Source of the DNA: CAWBLP01 sp963721065
GTDB lineage: Bacteria; Pseudomonadota; Alphaproteobacteria; Acetobacterales; Acetobacteraceae
Assembly (NCBI GenBank): GCA_963721065.1
Contig: CAVRHO010000005.1
Span: 539,377 to 603,376, forward strand
Reading direction: 5' to 3'
Length of the DNA stretch: 64,000 nt
Below, piece by piece: positions 51,905-61,119 of the stretch (the first letter of the stretch is position 1; every line of letters starts with the position of its first letter). A model generated the notes under the pieces. The model saw only the letters and a list, made by a program, of their open reading frames with translations. It did no database searches and was not told the DNA's origin. The translations under genes were made by a program, and so were the position numbers.

Positions 51905-52330
51905 GTCGGGGTCTCCTTGCAGCGGGGGTGAGGCCGGGTTTTCCGCCGGAACCCGTGGCAGTGCAACCGCAAGCGGGCCGGCCCGGATCGGCGGTGGATA
52001 CACCGGCCGCCGCTGATGCTGCGTGCAGCCTCCTGAGGACGTGGTCGTCATTCTCATGGGCGCCGACGTTGGCACGCCGCCACCGGTCCTTCACTCGCCC
52101 TGTCTTTTGCCGGCCCTGTCTTTTGCCGGGTTGTGAAACGAACGTGACCGGAAGCGGCCATAGAACGCGAAAATGCAACAGAGTTGTTACATCGTTCTGA
52201 CGCGGAACGGTATGGAAAGTAGAAGCGCCGAAGTGTATAACGCGAACCAGTCCGCAAATGAAGTTAGTAAAATAGCAGAAGTGGTCTCCCATTTCATTTT
52301 TAGCCTGTCAATCCCGATTGGAATCGGGCC
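51905..52330. other. control region with falling GC between tarD and the Hint gene
   Basis: The gap contains a perfect tandem duplication of a 16-bp unit GCCCTGTCTTTTGCCG (52097-52112, 52113-52128) and then a clearly A/T-richer stretch (52130-52330). A -10 or -35 could not be chosen with certainty. It presumably drives tarD leftward and the Hint gene rightward. Confidence 0.45.
52097..52128. repeat. 16-bp perfect tandem duplication
   Basis: GCCCTGTCTTTTGCCG occurs twice with no spacer. It may be two binding sites for one regulator in the tarD/Hint divergent region or simply a slippage product. Confidence 0.7.
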
Positions 52331-54409
52331 ATGGAGACTTCGTGCGGCACGCGTTCTGGAGTGACGGAATTGAAGATCGGCACGTCTCATACAATCACCC
52401 TGGCCTATCAGCCGCCGCTGATTGACAGCACCCTGGGGGCGTCCGTCGCGGCAGCAGGCGCCATCCTTACGGTGGGTTCGGGCAAAGACTATGCGACGAT
52501 TGCCGATGCGGTCGCACACGCGCAGTCGGGCGACACAATCGAGGTGCAGGCCGGCACCTATCAGGACGACTTCCTGACCATCCGCACCAGCCTGACGCTT
52601 CAGGCCGTGGGTGGCGTCGTCAAGATGGTCGAGACGCACTCCCCGCCGAACGGCAAGGCAATGATCGTCGAAGGCGGTAGCGGCGTCGACGTCACCATCA
52701 ACGGCTTCAACATCGGCGGCGTCCAGGTTTCCGCGGGCAATGGCGCCGCGATCCGCTACGAAGGCGGGTCGCTGACGCTGAACGACGACTACTTCCACAA
52801 CAACCAGGACGGCATCCTTGCCGCGGCCGATCCGTCCGGTGCGATCACCATCAACCACTCCGAGTTCGCGTACAACGGCGTCGGAGACGGCCAGACCCAC
52901 AACATCTATGTCAACGATGTCGGCACCCTGACGATCACAAACAGCTACATCCACGACGCCAATCGTGGGCATGAGGTCAAGAGCAGAGCCGAAAACACCA
53001 TCATTACCGGAACGCGCATTTTCGACAACAACAGCAGGTCGAGCTACAGCATCGACCTGCCGAACGGCGGCAATGCCACGATCCGGAACGACACGATCCA
53101 GCAGGGTCCGAACGTCGATAACGACACCATCATCCGCTACGGCGAAGAGGGCAGCCTGCACGCCGGCACCAGTGTGCAGATCGACAGCAACACCATCGTC
53201 AACGACCACACCCACGGAGTAACGGTGGTGGGCAATGCCACCACGACGCCGCTGACGTTCGATAACAACCAGCTCTACGGGATAACGCCGCAGCAGATCG
53301 GCGGCCCGGTGAACGCAAGCAACACGACCTATCTGACCACCGAGCCGACCCTGGATACCACGCCGATCCAGACCGTCTGCTTCGCAGAAGGCACGCGCAT
53401 CCTGACAGCGCACGGCGAGGTGGCGGTCGAGCACCTGACGGAAGGCGCCCCCCTGGTCACCCATACCGGCGCGCACCGTCCGCTGAAATGGCTCGGCCAT
53501 CGCCGGCTCGATCTTACCCGGCATCCCCGGCCCGATCTGGTGGCACCGGTGTGCATTCTCCGCGACGCGCTCGCGCCCGGCCAGCCGCACCGCGACCTGC
53601 GTGTCTCACCCGACCACGGACTGTTCGTCGAGGGGCGGCTGATTCCGGCCAAGCTGCTGATCAATGACATGACCATCCGGCAGGAACGCGCAGCCCGCGC
53701 CGTCTGCTACTATCACGTGGAGCTGGACCGGCACGCCATCCTGCTGGCGCAAGGCCTGCCGGCGGAAAGCTACCTGGACACCGGCAATCGCGCGTTTTTC
53801 GCCAATGCCGGCCAGGCATTGATGCTGCATCCGGAGTTCCAGGTGAACGCCGGCCTCCGGCAATGGGCAACGGACGCCTGTGCGCCGCTGATGGTCAGCC
53901 CGGCCGCGGTAGAGCCGGTCTGGCATCGCCTGGCGGCGCGGGCCGAGGCCATGGGATACCAACGGCCGAGGCCTGCGATTACCCACGATCCGGCGCTGCG
54001 TGCCGTTGTTCGCGGCCGTAGTCTCCGACCCTCGGTTGCCGCCGGCGGACGCTTCGCCTTCACCCTGCCGGCCGGCGCGGGCCCGGTGCGACTGACCTCA
54101 CGCGCCATCGTGCCGTCGCATGCCGAAGCCTGGCGCGATGAATGGCGGCGTCTTGGCGTCGCGGTGCGCCGCATCGTGCTGCATGGCCCGTCGGAGGTTG
54201 TCACGCTGGCGCCGGATGATCCGGCACTGGCCGAGGGATGGCACGCTGTCGAGCGCGACACGGCGACGATGTGGCGCTGGACGAACGGTGATGCCGTCGT
54301 TCAACTGCCCGCCTGTGATGCGCCAGTGGTCCTGGAGGTCGAGGTTGGTATTTCGCTGGCCTACTTCGCGGAAGACGAGCTGCCGGATGCGGTAGCGCGG
54401 GCGGCCTGA
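52331..54409 (+). CDS. beta-helix protein with C-terminal Hint domain
   Basis: The 692-residue protein has a parallel beta-helix part (about residues 40-340; TIADAVAHAQSGDTIEVQAG, LTLNDDYFHNNQDGILAAAD, GTLTITNSYIHDANRGHEVK), a Hint_2 domain opening at Cys350 (CFAEGTRILTAHGEVAVEHL) with SPDHGLFVEGRLIPAKLLIN, and a C-terminal strand-rich part (about 560-690). No signal peptide is present, as usual for proteins exported by type I or II systems. The N-S self-splicing chemistry of Hint is probably used for cleavage; a downstream extein is missing. The start is unsure: a TTG at 52370 is better spaced after GGAG. Confidence 0.85.
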   Translation: METSCGTRSGVTELKIGTSHTITLAYQPPLIDSTLGASVAAAGAILTVGSGKDYATIADAVAHAQSGDTIEVQAGTYQDDFLTIRTSLTLQAVGGVVKMVETHSPPNGKAMIVEGGSGVDVTINGFNIGGVQVSAGNGAAIRYEGGSLTLNDDYFHNNQDGILAAADPSGAITINHSEFAYNGVGDGQTHNIYVNDVGTLTITNSYIHDANRGHEVKSRAENTIITGTRIFDNNSRSSYSIDLPNGGNATIRNDTIQQGPNVDNDTIIRYGEEGSLHAGTSVQIDSNTIVNDHTHGVTVVGNATTTPLTFDNNQLYGITPQQIGGPVNASNTTYLTTEPTLDTTPIQTVCFAEGTRILTAHGEVAVEHLTEGAPLVTHTGAHRPLKWLGHRRLDLTRHPRPDLVAPVCILRDALAPGQPHRDLRVSPDHGLFVEGRLIPAKLLINDMTIRQERAARAVCYYHVELDRHAILLAQGLPAESYLDTGNRAFFANAGQALMLHPEFQVNAGLRQWATDACAPLMVSPAAVEPVWHRLAARAEAMGYQRPRPAITHDPALRAVVRGRSLRPSVAAGGRFAFTLPAGAGPVRLTSRAIVPSHAEAWRDEWRRLGVAVRRIVLHGPSEVVTLAPDDPALAEGWHAVERDTATMWRWTNGDAVVQLPACDAPVVLEVEVGISLAYFAEDELPDAVARAA

Positions 54410-54417
54410 CCAGGCAG

Positions 54418-54510
54418 GGACCGACCCACGGGCTGACACGAGGGCTGCCCCGGGGGCCGACACGGGGGCTGCCCCGGGGGCCGACCCGGGGACTGACCCG
54501 GGGCCCGACC
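54418..54510. repeat. 12-bp tandem repeat, about 7.75 copies
   Basis: Units such as GGGCTGCCCCGG, GGGCCGACACGG and GGGCCGACCCGG follow each other at 54418-54510, just 9 bp after the Hint stop. The two most alike units alternate, suggesting an older 24-bp unit. It ends in the gap before the convergent cupin gene. Confidence 0.9.
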
Positions 54511-54579
54511 ACCGCTCAAACACCCGCCGACCATGATGCGATACGCGCGCGCTTCAGTCGGACCCGGCGCGTGTGGGCA

Positions 54580-55077
54580 TTATGCGCGCCAATGGCGCAT
54601 CAGCGGCCCCTGATCGCCCCCAACCGGATCACACCCCGGGTGTGGCGTAGCGGCGATGTTGCGCATTGCCGCCGCGTGCTCCTCGCGAGCGCCGCGGCAC
54701 GTATCGGGACCCGGCCCGTTGCCGGGGTAGGCGCCGACGATCAGCAGGTCCGCCGACTGGGCCTGGTTGCAATGTCCGACGCCGGCGGGCAGCACGACGA
54801 CGTCACCGGCTTCGGCCCGCATTGTCTGGCCGCCGGGGCCGCCGAAGCGCACATCAACCCAGCCGCGCGCCACGCCCAGCGCCTCGTGCGCATTGCTGTG
54901 GAAATGGTGGAAGCGCAGCACGCCGTTGCGCCAGGCCGGCGGCCATTGATTGGCCGCGAACAGCGATTCGATCGCAGCAGCGTCGGCCGGCACCGCGCCG
55001 CGGTACAACAGCAGTGGCAGCGGCGAATTCGGGATCGCGCCGTCATCGGCAAAGGTGAAGGTCAGTGGTTCGCTCAT
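54580..55077 (-). CDS. YjlB-like cupin protein
   Basis: The 165-residue cupin has LFAANQWPPAWRNGVLRFHH, FHSNAHEALGVARGWVDVRF with metal-site histidines and glutamate (H-x-H-x-E), and EAGDVVVLPAGVGHCNQAQS with the third histidine, then VVGAYPGN-like LIVGAYPGNGPGPDTCRG. YjlB homologues are of unknown function. The ATG at 55075-55077 lies upstream of SEPLTFTF. It converges on the Hint gene and is divergent from pstS, which starts 426 bp to the right. Confidence 0.8.
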   Translation of the reverse strand: MSEPLTFTFADDGAIPNSPLPLLLYRGAVPADAAAIESLFAANQWPPAWRNGVLRFHHFHSNAHEALGVARGWVDVRFGGPGGQTMRAEAGDVVVLPAGVGHCNQAQSADLLIVGAYPGNGPGPDTCRGAREEHAAAMRNIAATPHPGCDPVGGDQGPLMRHWRA

Positions 55078-55502
55078 GCTTGCCTCCCTGCCGCACCGCG
55101 AAAGCGTAGTCGCATCGGCCGGTGTTGCAAGCATCGGGCGGGCGGCCATGCCGCCAGAAGATGTCAGGCGGTCTTCACCGTTCGCGTAGTCGTTTCGGCG
55201 GTTTTCGTCGCCCTGGCGATCCCGTTTCTGTAGCGGCCGATGCTGCTCACTGCATCGGCTGACGACTGCATGTTGGGGGAATGTCGCGGCCCACCGCGTT
55301 CTGCCGCGGGGGCGTACAAAGACTGGCGTGGTGGGGGCCCCGCCTCTGGGCGCAGTCATTTGATATAAATCTAATTGACTTGAGGTAATTAGTGGAAGTT
55401 TGAAGATTGTGTGAAGGTAATGGATACAACCCCACAGTCGGTGGCGTCTTGTCGGACTCTCCACTAGCTATCGCGCGCTCTTGTTTTCATGCGGAGGACG
55501 CA
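55078..55502. promoter_or_regulatory. upstream region of pstS with an A/T-rich promoter stretch
   Basis: An A/T-rich run at about 55355-55430 (TTGATATAAATCTAATTGAC, GAAGGTAATGGATACAACC) sits 75-150 bp before pstS, in otherwise GC-rich DNA, and is the likely promoter. A canonical Pho box (CTGTCAT repeats) was not found. The ribosome site is GGAGGA at 55493-55498. Confidence 0.45.
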
Positions 55503-56576
55503 ATGCAGGCTAGCCTCAAGGCCAAGTGGACGACACGCGCGATTGTCGCGGCAGCAACGCTCGGTCTGAGCGCCGCCGGGGCTATGGCGGCAAACAACGG
55601 CAGGTTGCTGGAGACCGGGTCCAGCCTGCTCTACCCGCTGTTCAACCTCTGGGTTCCGGCCTATACCAAGAATCATAATGTGCAGATCACGACGCAGAGC
55701 ACCGGCAGCGGCACCGGGATCTCGCAGTCGATCTCCGGCGTGGCGCAGATCGGCGCCTCCGATGCCTATCTCAGCAATGCGCTGATGAAGAAGCACGAGG
55801 GCATGCTGAACATTCCGCTGGCGATCTCCAGCCAGATGGTGAACTACAACGTTCCGGGCCTGAACGGCGACCACCTGAAGCTGAGTGGCCCGGTGCTGGC
55901 CGGCATCTATGAAGGCAAGATCACCAAGTGGAACGACCCCGCGATCGCCAAGATCAACCCGGGCGTGAAGCTGCCGGATCATGCGATCGTGCCGATCCAC
56001 CGCACCGATGGCAGCGGCGACACCTTCATCTTCACCCAGTACCTGTCGGACAGCACCCCGGACTGGGCCAAGAACCTGAGCTACGGCACCACGGTGAACT
56101 GGCCGTCGGTGTCCGGTGAGCTGGGCGCCGAGGGCAACCAGGGCATGGTCAACACCCTGGAGCAGACCCAGTACTCGGTCGCCTATATCGGCATCAGCTT
56201 CGAAAACATCATCAACCAGAAGCACATGGGTGAGGCCGCGCTGGGCAACCGCGCCGGCAACTTCGTGCTGCCCAGCAACAAGACGGTGCAGGCGGCGGCC
56301 AACGGGATGATCTCCAAGACCCCGAAAGACGAGCGGATCAGCCTGATCTATGCGCCGGGCAAGAACTCCTATCCGATCATCAACTACGAGTATGCGATCG
56401 TGCAGGCGAAGCAGCCGAGCGCCGATATGGCGAAGGATCTGAAGACCTTCCTGAACTGGGCGATTGCCGAGGACGGTGGCAATGCCGAACACTTCATGGC
56501 GAAGGTGCACTTCGTTGCCCTTCCGGCCAGCGTGCGTAAGCTGAGCGACGCACAGATCAGCAAGATCCATAGCTGA
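55503..56576 (+). CDS. pstS: phosphate ABC transporter substrate-binding protein PstS
   Basis: The 357-residue protein has a signal peptide (RAIVAAATLGLSAAGAMA) and the PstS ligand loops LLETGSSLLYPLFNLWVPAY, STGSGTGISQSISGVAQIGA and HRTDGSGDTFIFTQYLSDST, which bind the phosphate oxygens. It is the first gene of pstSCA. A 9-bp hairpin with TTCG loop separates it from pstC, so pstS mRNA is likely more abundant than that of the permeases. pstB and phoU are not adjacent. Confidence 0.95.
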   Translation: MQASLKAKWTTRAIVAAATLGLSAAGAMAANNGRLLETGSSLLYPLFNLWVPAYTKNHNVQITTQSTGSGTGISQSISGVAQIGASDAYLSNALMKKHEGMLNIPLAISSQMVNYNVPGLNGDHLKLSGPVLAGIYEGKITKWNDPAIAKINPGVKLPDHAIVPIHRTDGSGDTFIFTQYLSDSTPDWAKNLSYGTTVNWPSVSGELGAEGNQGMVNTLEQTQYSVAYIGISFENIINQKHMGEAALGNRAGNFVLPSNKTVQAAANGMISKTPKDERISLIYAPGKNSYPIINYEYAIVQAKQPSADMAKDLKTFLNWAIAEDGGNAEHFMAKVHFVALPASVRKLSDAQISKIHS

Positions 56577-56592
56577 TGCGTCCGGACTACCT

Positions 56593-56614
56593 GCGGCGGG
56601 CTTCGGCCCGCCGC
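56593..56614 (+). promoter_or_regulatory. intercistronic hairpin between pstS and pstC
   Basis: GCGGCGGGC (56593-56601), TTCG, GCCCGCCGC (56606-56614): a perfect 9-bp stem with a stable UUCG tetraloop, 16 bp after the pstS stop and 23 bp before the pstC GTG. Such elements stall 3' exonucleases and thereby raise the amount of the first cistron. Confidence 0.8.
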
Positions 56615-56637
56615 TTCGCTACCGAAGGGCTGATGGC

Positions 56638-57597
56638 GTGAAATTTCGTGCCCTTGTGGCCACGCTGGGCGGGGTCGTCCCGGCCAGCATGGTCGCCATT
56701 CTGGTCTTCCTGACCATCTATGCCTGGCCGGCGATCGTCTTCAACGGTGTCGGTTTCATCGGCGAAATGAGCTGGAATCTGGGCAGCCTGTACGCCGACC
56801 CGGTCACGGTGAACGGCGTCTCCATCCTGCCCGGCGCCCATTACGGCATCCTGTTCCTGATTGCCGGCACCTTGCTGAGCACGATCATCGCCCTGTTGAT
56901 CGCGGTGCCGGTCGGCGTCGGCGCGGCGATCTTCCTGGCCGAGGCGGTGCCGCCCGGGCCGCGGCTGTGGCTGTCCTTCCTGGTGGAGCTGCTGGCGGCC
57001 ATCCCCAGCGTGGTGTTCGGCCTGTGGGGCTACGCGGTCCTGGTGCCGCTGATGTCGCACTACGTGTTTCCCGCATTGTCGAGCGGGTTGGGCTGGATCC
57101 CGTGGCTGGGCGGGTCGCCCGGCAGCGGTTTCGGCCTGCTGACCTCCAGCATCGTGCTGGCGCTGATGATCGTGCCGCTGATCGCCGCCACGCTGCGTGA
57201 CGCCATCGAAAGCCAGCCGGTCAGCATCCGCGAATCCTGCGCGGCGATGGGCGCCACCAAGTTCGAAACGATCTGGCGGGTGATCATGCCGGGCCTGCGC
57301 GGCGTGCTGATCGGCGCCTGCGTGCTGGCGACCGGGCGCGCGCTGGGCGAGACCATGGCGGTGTTGATGGTCAGCGGCAACGCGCTGAACACCTTGCCGC
57401 ACAACATCTATGCGCCGATCTCCACGATGGCGGCATTCATCGCCTCCCAGCTCGACAGCGCTTTGCAGGACCCCACCGGGCTTGCGGTGCGCGCATTGGC
57501 CGAGGTTGCCCTGGTGCTCTGCGTCATTTCCATCGCCGTCAACGCCGCCGCTCGGCTGATCCTGAGCAGCGTGATGCCGCAAAGGTCCCGGGTATGA
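56638..57597 (+). CDS. pstC: phosphate ABC transporter permease PstC
   Basis: The 319-residue permease has six hydrophobic segments (GILFLIAGTLLSTIIALLIA, SFLVELLAAIPSVVFGLWGY, SSIVLALMIVPLIAATLRDA) and the coupling-helix EAA-like loop AMGATKFETIWRVIMPGLRG. It starts with a GTG, as no ATG is in range. The stop overlaps the pstA ATG as ATGA. Together with PstA it forms the membrane channel. The ATPase PstB must be made elsewhere. Confidence 0.95.
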   Translation: MKFRALVATLGGVVPASMVAILVFLTIYAWPAIVFNGVGFIGEMSWNLGSLYADPVTVNGVSILPGAHYGILFLIAGTLLSTIIALLIAVPVGVGAAIFLAEAVPPGPRLWLSFLVELLAAIPSVVFGLWGYAVLVPLMSHYVFPALSSGLGWIPWLGGSPGSGFGLLTSSIVLALMIVPLIAATLRDAIESQPVSIRESCAAMGATKFETIWRVIMPGLRGVLIGACVLATGRALGETMAVLMVSGNALNTLPHNIYAPISTMAAFIASQLDSALQDPTGLAVRALAEVALVLCVISIAVNAAARLILSSVMPQRSRV

Positions 57598-58481
57598 GCG
57601 GGCATGCCGGCGCGGTTCCGGGCCTGCAGGCGCATGCCGCCTCCTCCCGCGCTCGGCTGCGCCGCCGCAAGCTCGGCGCGGCCATCGGGTGGGGCCTGTG
57701 CGGCCTGGCGTTCGGCCTGCTGGCACTCTCCATGCTGTGGATCATCGGCATGGTGCTGGTGCGGGGCCTGTCCGCGATGAACCCGACCATTTTCACCCAG
57801 GTGACGCAGGGCACCGGGGGCGGGCTGCTGAACGCCATCGAGGGCACCGCGGTGATCGCCGTCGGTACCGTGCTGCTGGCGGTGCCGTTCGGCGTGGCGG
57901 CCGGCATCTACATCTCGGAATTCCGCCACTCCCCGTGGGCCCGGGTCATCCGGTTCCTGTCCGACGTGCTGGTGGGGGTGCCGTCGATCGTGCTGGGCTA
58001 TTTCGGCTACATCACGATGGTGGAGTGGCTGGGCTGGCACTTCTCGGTTGCGGCGTCCTGCATCACGCTGGCGATCCTGTGCCTGCCCTATATCTGCCGC
58101 ACCACCGAACTGGCGCTGCTGGAAGTGCCGGACACGCTGCGCGAGGCGGGATACGCCATGGGTGCCGGGCCGGCCACCGTAACGTTCCGCCTGAGCATGC
58201 GCACGGCGCTGCCCGGCGTCGTCACCGGCGTGTTGCTGGCGCTGGCGATCTCGGTGGGGGAAACCGCGCCGCTGCTGTACACCGCGGGCTGGTCCAGCTA
58301 CCTGTGGAACGGGCAACTGACGCACTCGCCGATCGGCTACCTGACGTATGCGATCTGGGCGTTCATCAACGAACCGTTCGCCTCGGCCAACGCGCTGGCC
58401 TATGCGGCGGCGTTGCTGACGACGGGCTTCGTGCTGGTGATCAGCCTGGCGTCACGCCTGATTCTGATGCGGCGGGGCTGA
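57594..58481 (+). CDS. pstA: phosphate ABC transporter permease PstA
   Basis: The 295-residue permease shows GWGLCGLAFGLLALSMLWII, GTGGGLLNAIEGTAVIAVGT, VPSIVLGYFGYITMVEWLGW and the coupling loop REAGYAMGAGPATVTFRLSM, then LAISVGETAPLLYTAGWSSY, all PstA-typical. A basic N-terminal tail (SRARLRRRKLGAAIGW) precedes the first helix. It is co-translated with pstC by an ATGA overlap. It is followed after 264 bp by a lone receiver gene instead of pstB. Confidence 0.95.
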   Translation: MSGHAGAVPGLQAHAASSRARLRRRKLGAAIGWGLCGLAFGLLALSMLWIIGMVLVRGLSAMNPTIFTQVTQGTGGGLLNAIEGTAVIAVGTVLLAVPFGVAAGIYISEFRHSPWARVIRFLSDVLVGVPSIVLGYFGYITMVEWLGWHFSVAASCITLAILCLPYICRTTELALLEVPDTLREAGYAMGAGPATVTFRLSMRTALPGVVTGVLLALAISVGETAPLLYTAGWSSYLWNGQLTHSPIGYLTYAIWAFINEPFASANALAYAAALLTTGFVLVISLASRLILMRRG

Positions 58482-58745
58482 TCGCGGCGGGCCCGTACGC
58501 GCCGCTCTATCCGCATCGCCGGCAGGGACTTTCAACGCTATAGTGTGCTGGTTTGGTGCGGATCTGGCGCTTTCGTCGGGGTTGCACTGCAAATCCGATG
58601 CATCGCGCGTGGTTTTTGCCGTGGTAACATAAGCGTGAGGCACCGTTCTGGCACTTTTGTGAGGATCGTCGTATCTGTATTGCTGTATGCTCCATCCGGT
58701 ACGCTTTTCCTGGGAACCGGTAGCTCAAGATGAGGACGAGGGTTC

Positions 58746-59117
58746 ATGGAAGGCAGGTCGCACATTCTGGTCGTCGAGGACGATCCGCTCGTCTGCGAAG
58801 TGGTCAGCGCTGCACTGGACGAACTCTACGTCACGACGAATGTCGCGACGTCGCGTGAGGCGCTGGAGCGTTTGCGCGCCGGCGGGGTCGATCTGATGCT
58901 GCTGGACTGCACATTGCCGGACGGCGTCGATGTGCAATTGATTCCTGAAGCGGATGATGGTGGCGTTCCCGTCGTCCTGATGTCGGGCGATCCGACGCGG
59001 ATGGAGAAACTGGTCGATCAGCCGCGTCCGTTCGTGGCCAAGCCATTCAGCATGACTGTTCTGTTGTCCACGGTCGAGGACCTGATCCGCACGCGCCAGG
59101 CTGCGGCATCGACGTAG
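58746..59117 (+). CDS. stand-alone response-regulator receiver protein
   Basis: The 123-residue protein is only a CheY-like receiver: HILVVEDDPLVCEVVSAALD (acidic pair), GGVDLMLLDCTLPDGVDVQL (phosphorylated Asp in LLDCTLPDG), VPVVLMSGDPTRMEKLVDQP and PFVAKPFSMTVLLSTVEDLI (switch Lys). It has no output domain. No kinase is near. It lies after pstSCA with a 264-bp gap, so a link to phosphate sensing is possible but not shown. Confidence 0.9.
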   Translation: MEGRSHILVVEDDPLVCEVVSAALDELYVTTNVATSREALERLRAGGVDLMLLDCTLPDGVDVQLIPEADDGGVPVVLMSGDPTRMEKLVDQPRPFVAKPFSMTVLLSTVEDLIRTRQAAAST

Positions 59118-59470
59118 CCGGCGCAGGGTTGAACGTTCGGACCCGGGGTGCCGCGGGTCATGGCGTGCGGACGCCAACCATCCACGGCGTTCACCGTCGC
59201 CATCAGTCAAGGCGTGGGCGACGGGCCTGCACCCGCCACGACGGTTGGGCCAGCGGTCGAGAGTTCAGCGATTACGCGGGCTTGTTTGATCGGCCATGTC
59301 AACGCGAATGGACCTGCGCCCCCACGACGCTGTACGCGCGGCCGGCGCCATCATCCGCTGGAGAGCCGCAGGTAACGTCCAGGGCTCGACCTCGAGCCCT
59401 GGGGCGCGCGGGGCTGGCTTGCCGGGTACCCGACCAGCCATACCCCGTCATGGCAATCCGGCCGACCCGG
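59118..59470. other. 353-bp gap without a recognisable gene
   Basis: Only scattered GC-rich half-palindromes were seen (for example CGAGCCCTGGGGCGCG near 59392). No frame on either strand looks coding. Confidence 0.4.
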
Positions 59471-61119
59471 CTATTCCGCCGCGGCCTGCATCTCCGACCC
59501 GGACGACAGTCGGAACCCGGTGTAGCCCTTCGCCGCGATGTCGTCGCAGATCTCCCGGTACGCGCCGACGCCGCCGATATACGGCATGAACACGCGCGGC
59601 TTACCCGGGATGTTGGCGCCCATGTACCAGGACGCCGCCTTCGGGTACAGCGTCTTGTGCGCCACCTCGCTGCCGTGCGCCACCCAGTTGTCCTCGGCTT
59701 CCTGCGTCGGCTCGATCGTCGCCAGGCCCTGCGCGCGCAGATGCCCCAGGCAGTCGATGATCCAGTCCACGTGCTGCTCGATCGACACCATCATGTTGCT
59801 GAGCACCGACGGGCTGCCCGGGCCGGTGATCATGAACAGGTTGGGGAAGCCGGCGGCCATCAGGCCCAGATAGGTACGCGGGCCTTCTTCCCACTTGTCG
59901 CGCAGCGTCGCGGCGTTCCGCCCCTGGATGTCGATGTTCAGCAGCGCACCGGTCATCGCATCGAAGCCGGTGGCGAACACGATCGCGTCCAGCTCGTATT
60001 CGGTGTCGCCAACCCGCACGCCCTTCGGCGTGATTTCCGAGATCGGCGTGCTGCGCACATCCACCAGCGTTACGTTCGGCCGGTTGTAGGTCTCGAAGTA
60101 GTGGGTATCGACGCAGATGCGCTTGGTGCCGATCGGATAGTCCTTGGGCGCCAGCAATTCGGCGGTGGCCGGGTCCTTCACGATCTCGCGGATCTTGTCG
60201 CGCACGAACTCGGCCGCGACATCGTTGGCGCGCTGGTCGAAGATCAGGTCGTTGAACGCGGCCATGAAGCTGGTGCCGCCCTCGGCCCAGCGCTCCTCGA
60301 AGATGCGCTGCCGCTCCTGATCCGACACCTCCAGTGCCGACTGGTTGTTCAGGTTGTTGACGATGCCGGTGCGCTGCACCCGCGCTTCCAGGCGCAGGGC
60401 CGGGTAGTCGGACTTCCAGCGCGCCTCATAGTCCGGCTTCATCGGGCCGTTGCGCGACGGGATGCTGTAGTTCGGCGTGCGCTGGAACACCGTGACGTGC
60501 CCGGCCTGTTCGGCGATCACCGGGATCGCCTGGATGGCGGAGGACCCGGTGCCGATCACGCCGACGCGCTTGCCGGAGAAATCCACGCCTTCATGCGGCC
60601 AGTTGCCGGTGTGGTAGGTCTCGCCGCGGAAGCTGTCCCGCCCGGGAAATCCGGCACGCGCGCGGCGGACAGGCAGCCGGTGGCCATCACGCAGTGCCGC
60701 GCATGCACGTGGTCGCCGCGGTCGGTGCGGATCTGCCAGCGGTTCTGCGCCTCGTCGAAATGCGCCTCGGTGACGCGGGTTTCGAACCGCATGTCGCGGC
60801 GCAGGTCCAGCCGGTCGGCAACGTGGTTGGCGTAGCGCAGGATCTCCGGCTGGGCGGAGAACAGCTCGCTCCACTTCCACTCCTGCTGCAGGTCCGGATC
60901 GAAGGCGTAGGAGTACTGCATGCTCTCCACGTCGCAGCGGGCGCCGGGATAGCGGTTCCAGTACCAGGTGCCGCCGACGCCGGTGGCGGTCTCGAACACG
61001 ATGGCGGACAGGCCGAGCTGGCGGAGGCGGTGCAGCATGTACATCCCGGCGAACCCGGCGCCGACGATGACAACGTCGAAATCGTCGGTCACGGCTGGGC
61101 GCGATGCGGCATCGGGCAT
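59471..61119 (-). CDS. Baeyer-Villiger-type flavin monooxygenase, one apparent frameshift
   Basis: Two Rossmann motifs flank the family fingerprint. Residues near the start, DVVIVGAGFAGMYMLHRLRQ, bind FAD; GKRVGVIGTGSSAIQAIPVI binds NADPH; between them FRGETYHTGNWPHEG fits F-x-G-x3-H-x3-W-P of Baeyer-Villiger monooxygenases. The frame breaks at about 60640 (VPDFPG to RDSFRGETYHT); here adding one base or dropping two is needed, unlike the other broken genes. The repaired protein has about 549 residues, typical of cyclohexanone-type enzymes. It stands alone near the IS91 element. The substrate cannot be told. Confidence 0.88.

Noticed and set aside
12551..54510. Tandem repeats as CRISPR arrays
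   Set aside because: The repeats are contiguous with no unique spacers, and no cas gene is in the window.
55340..55440. Pho box before pstS
   Set aside because: The A/T-rich run does not contain the CTGTCAT direct repeats of a Pho box.
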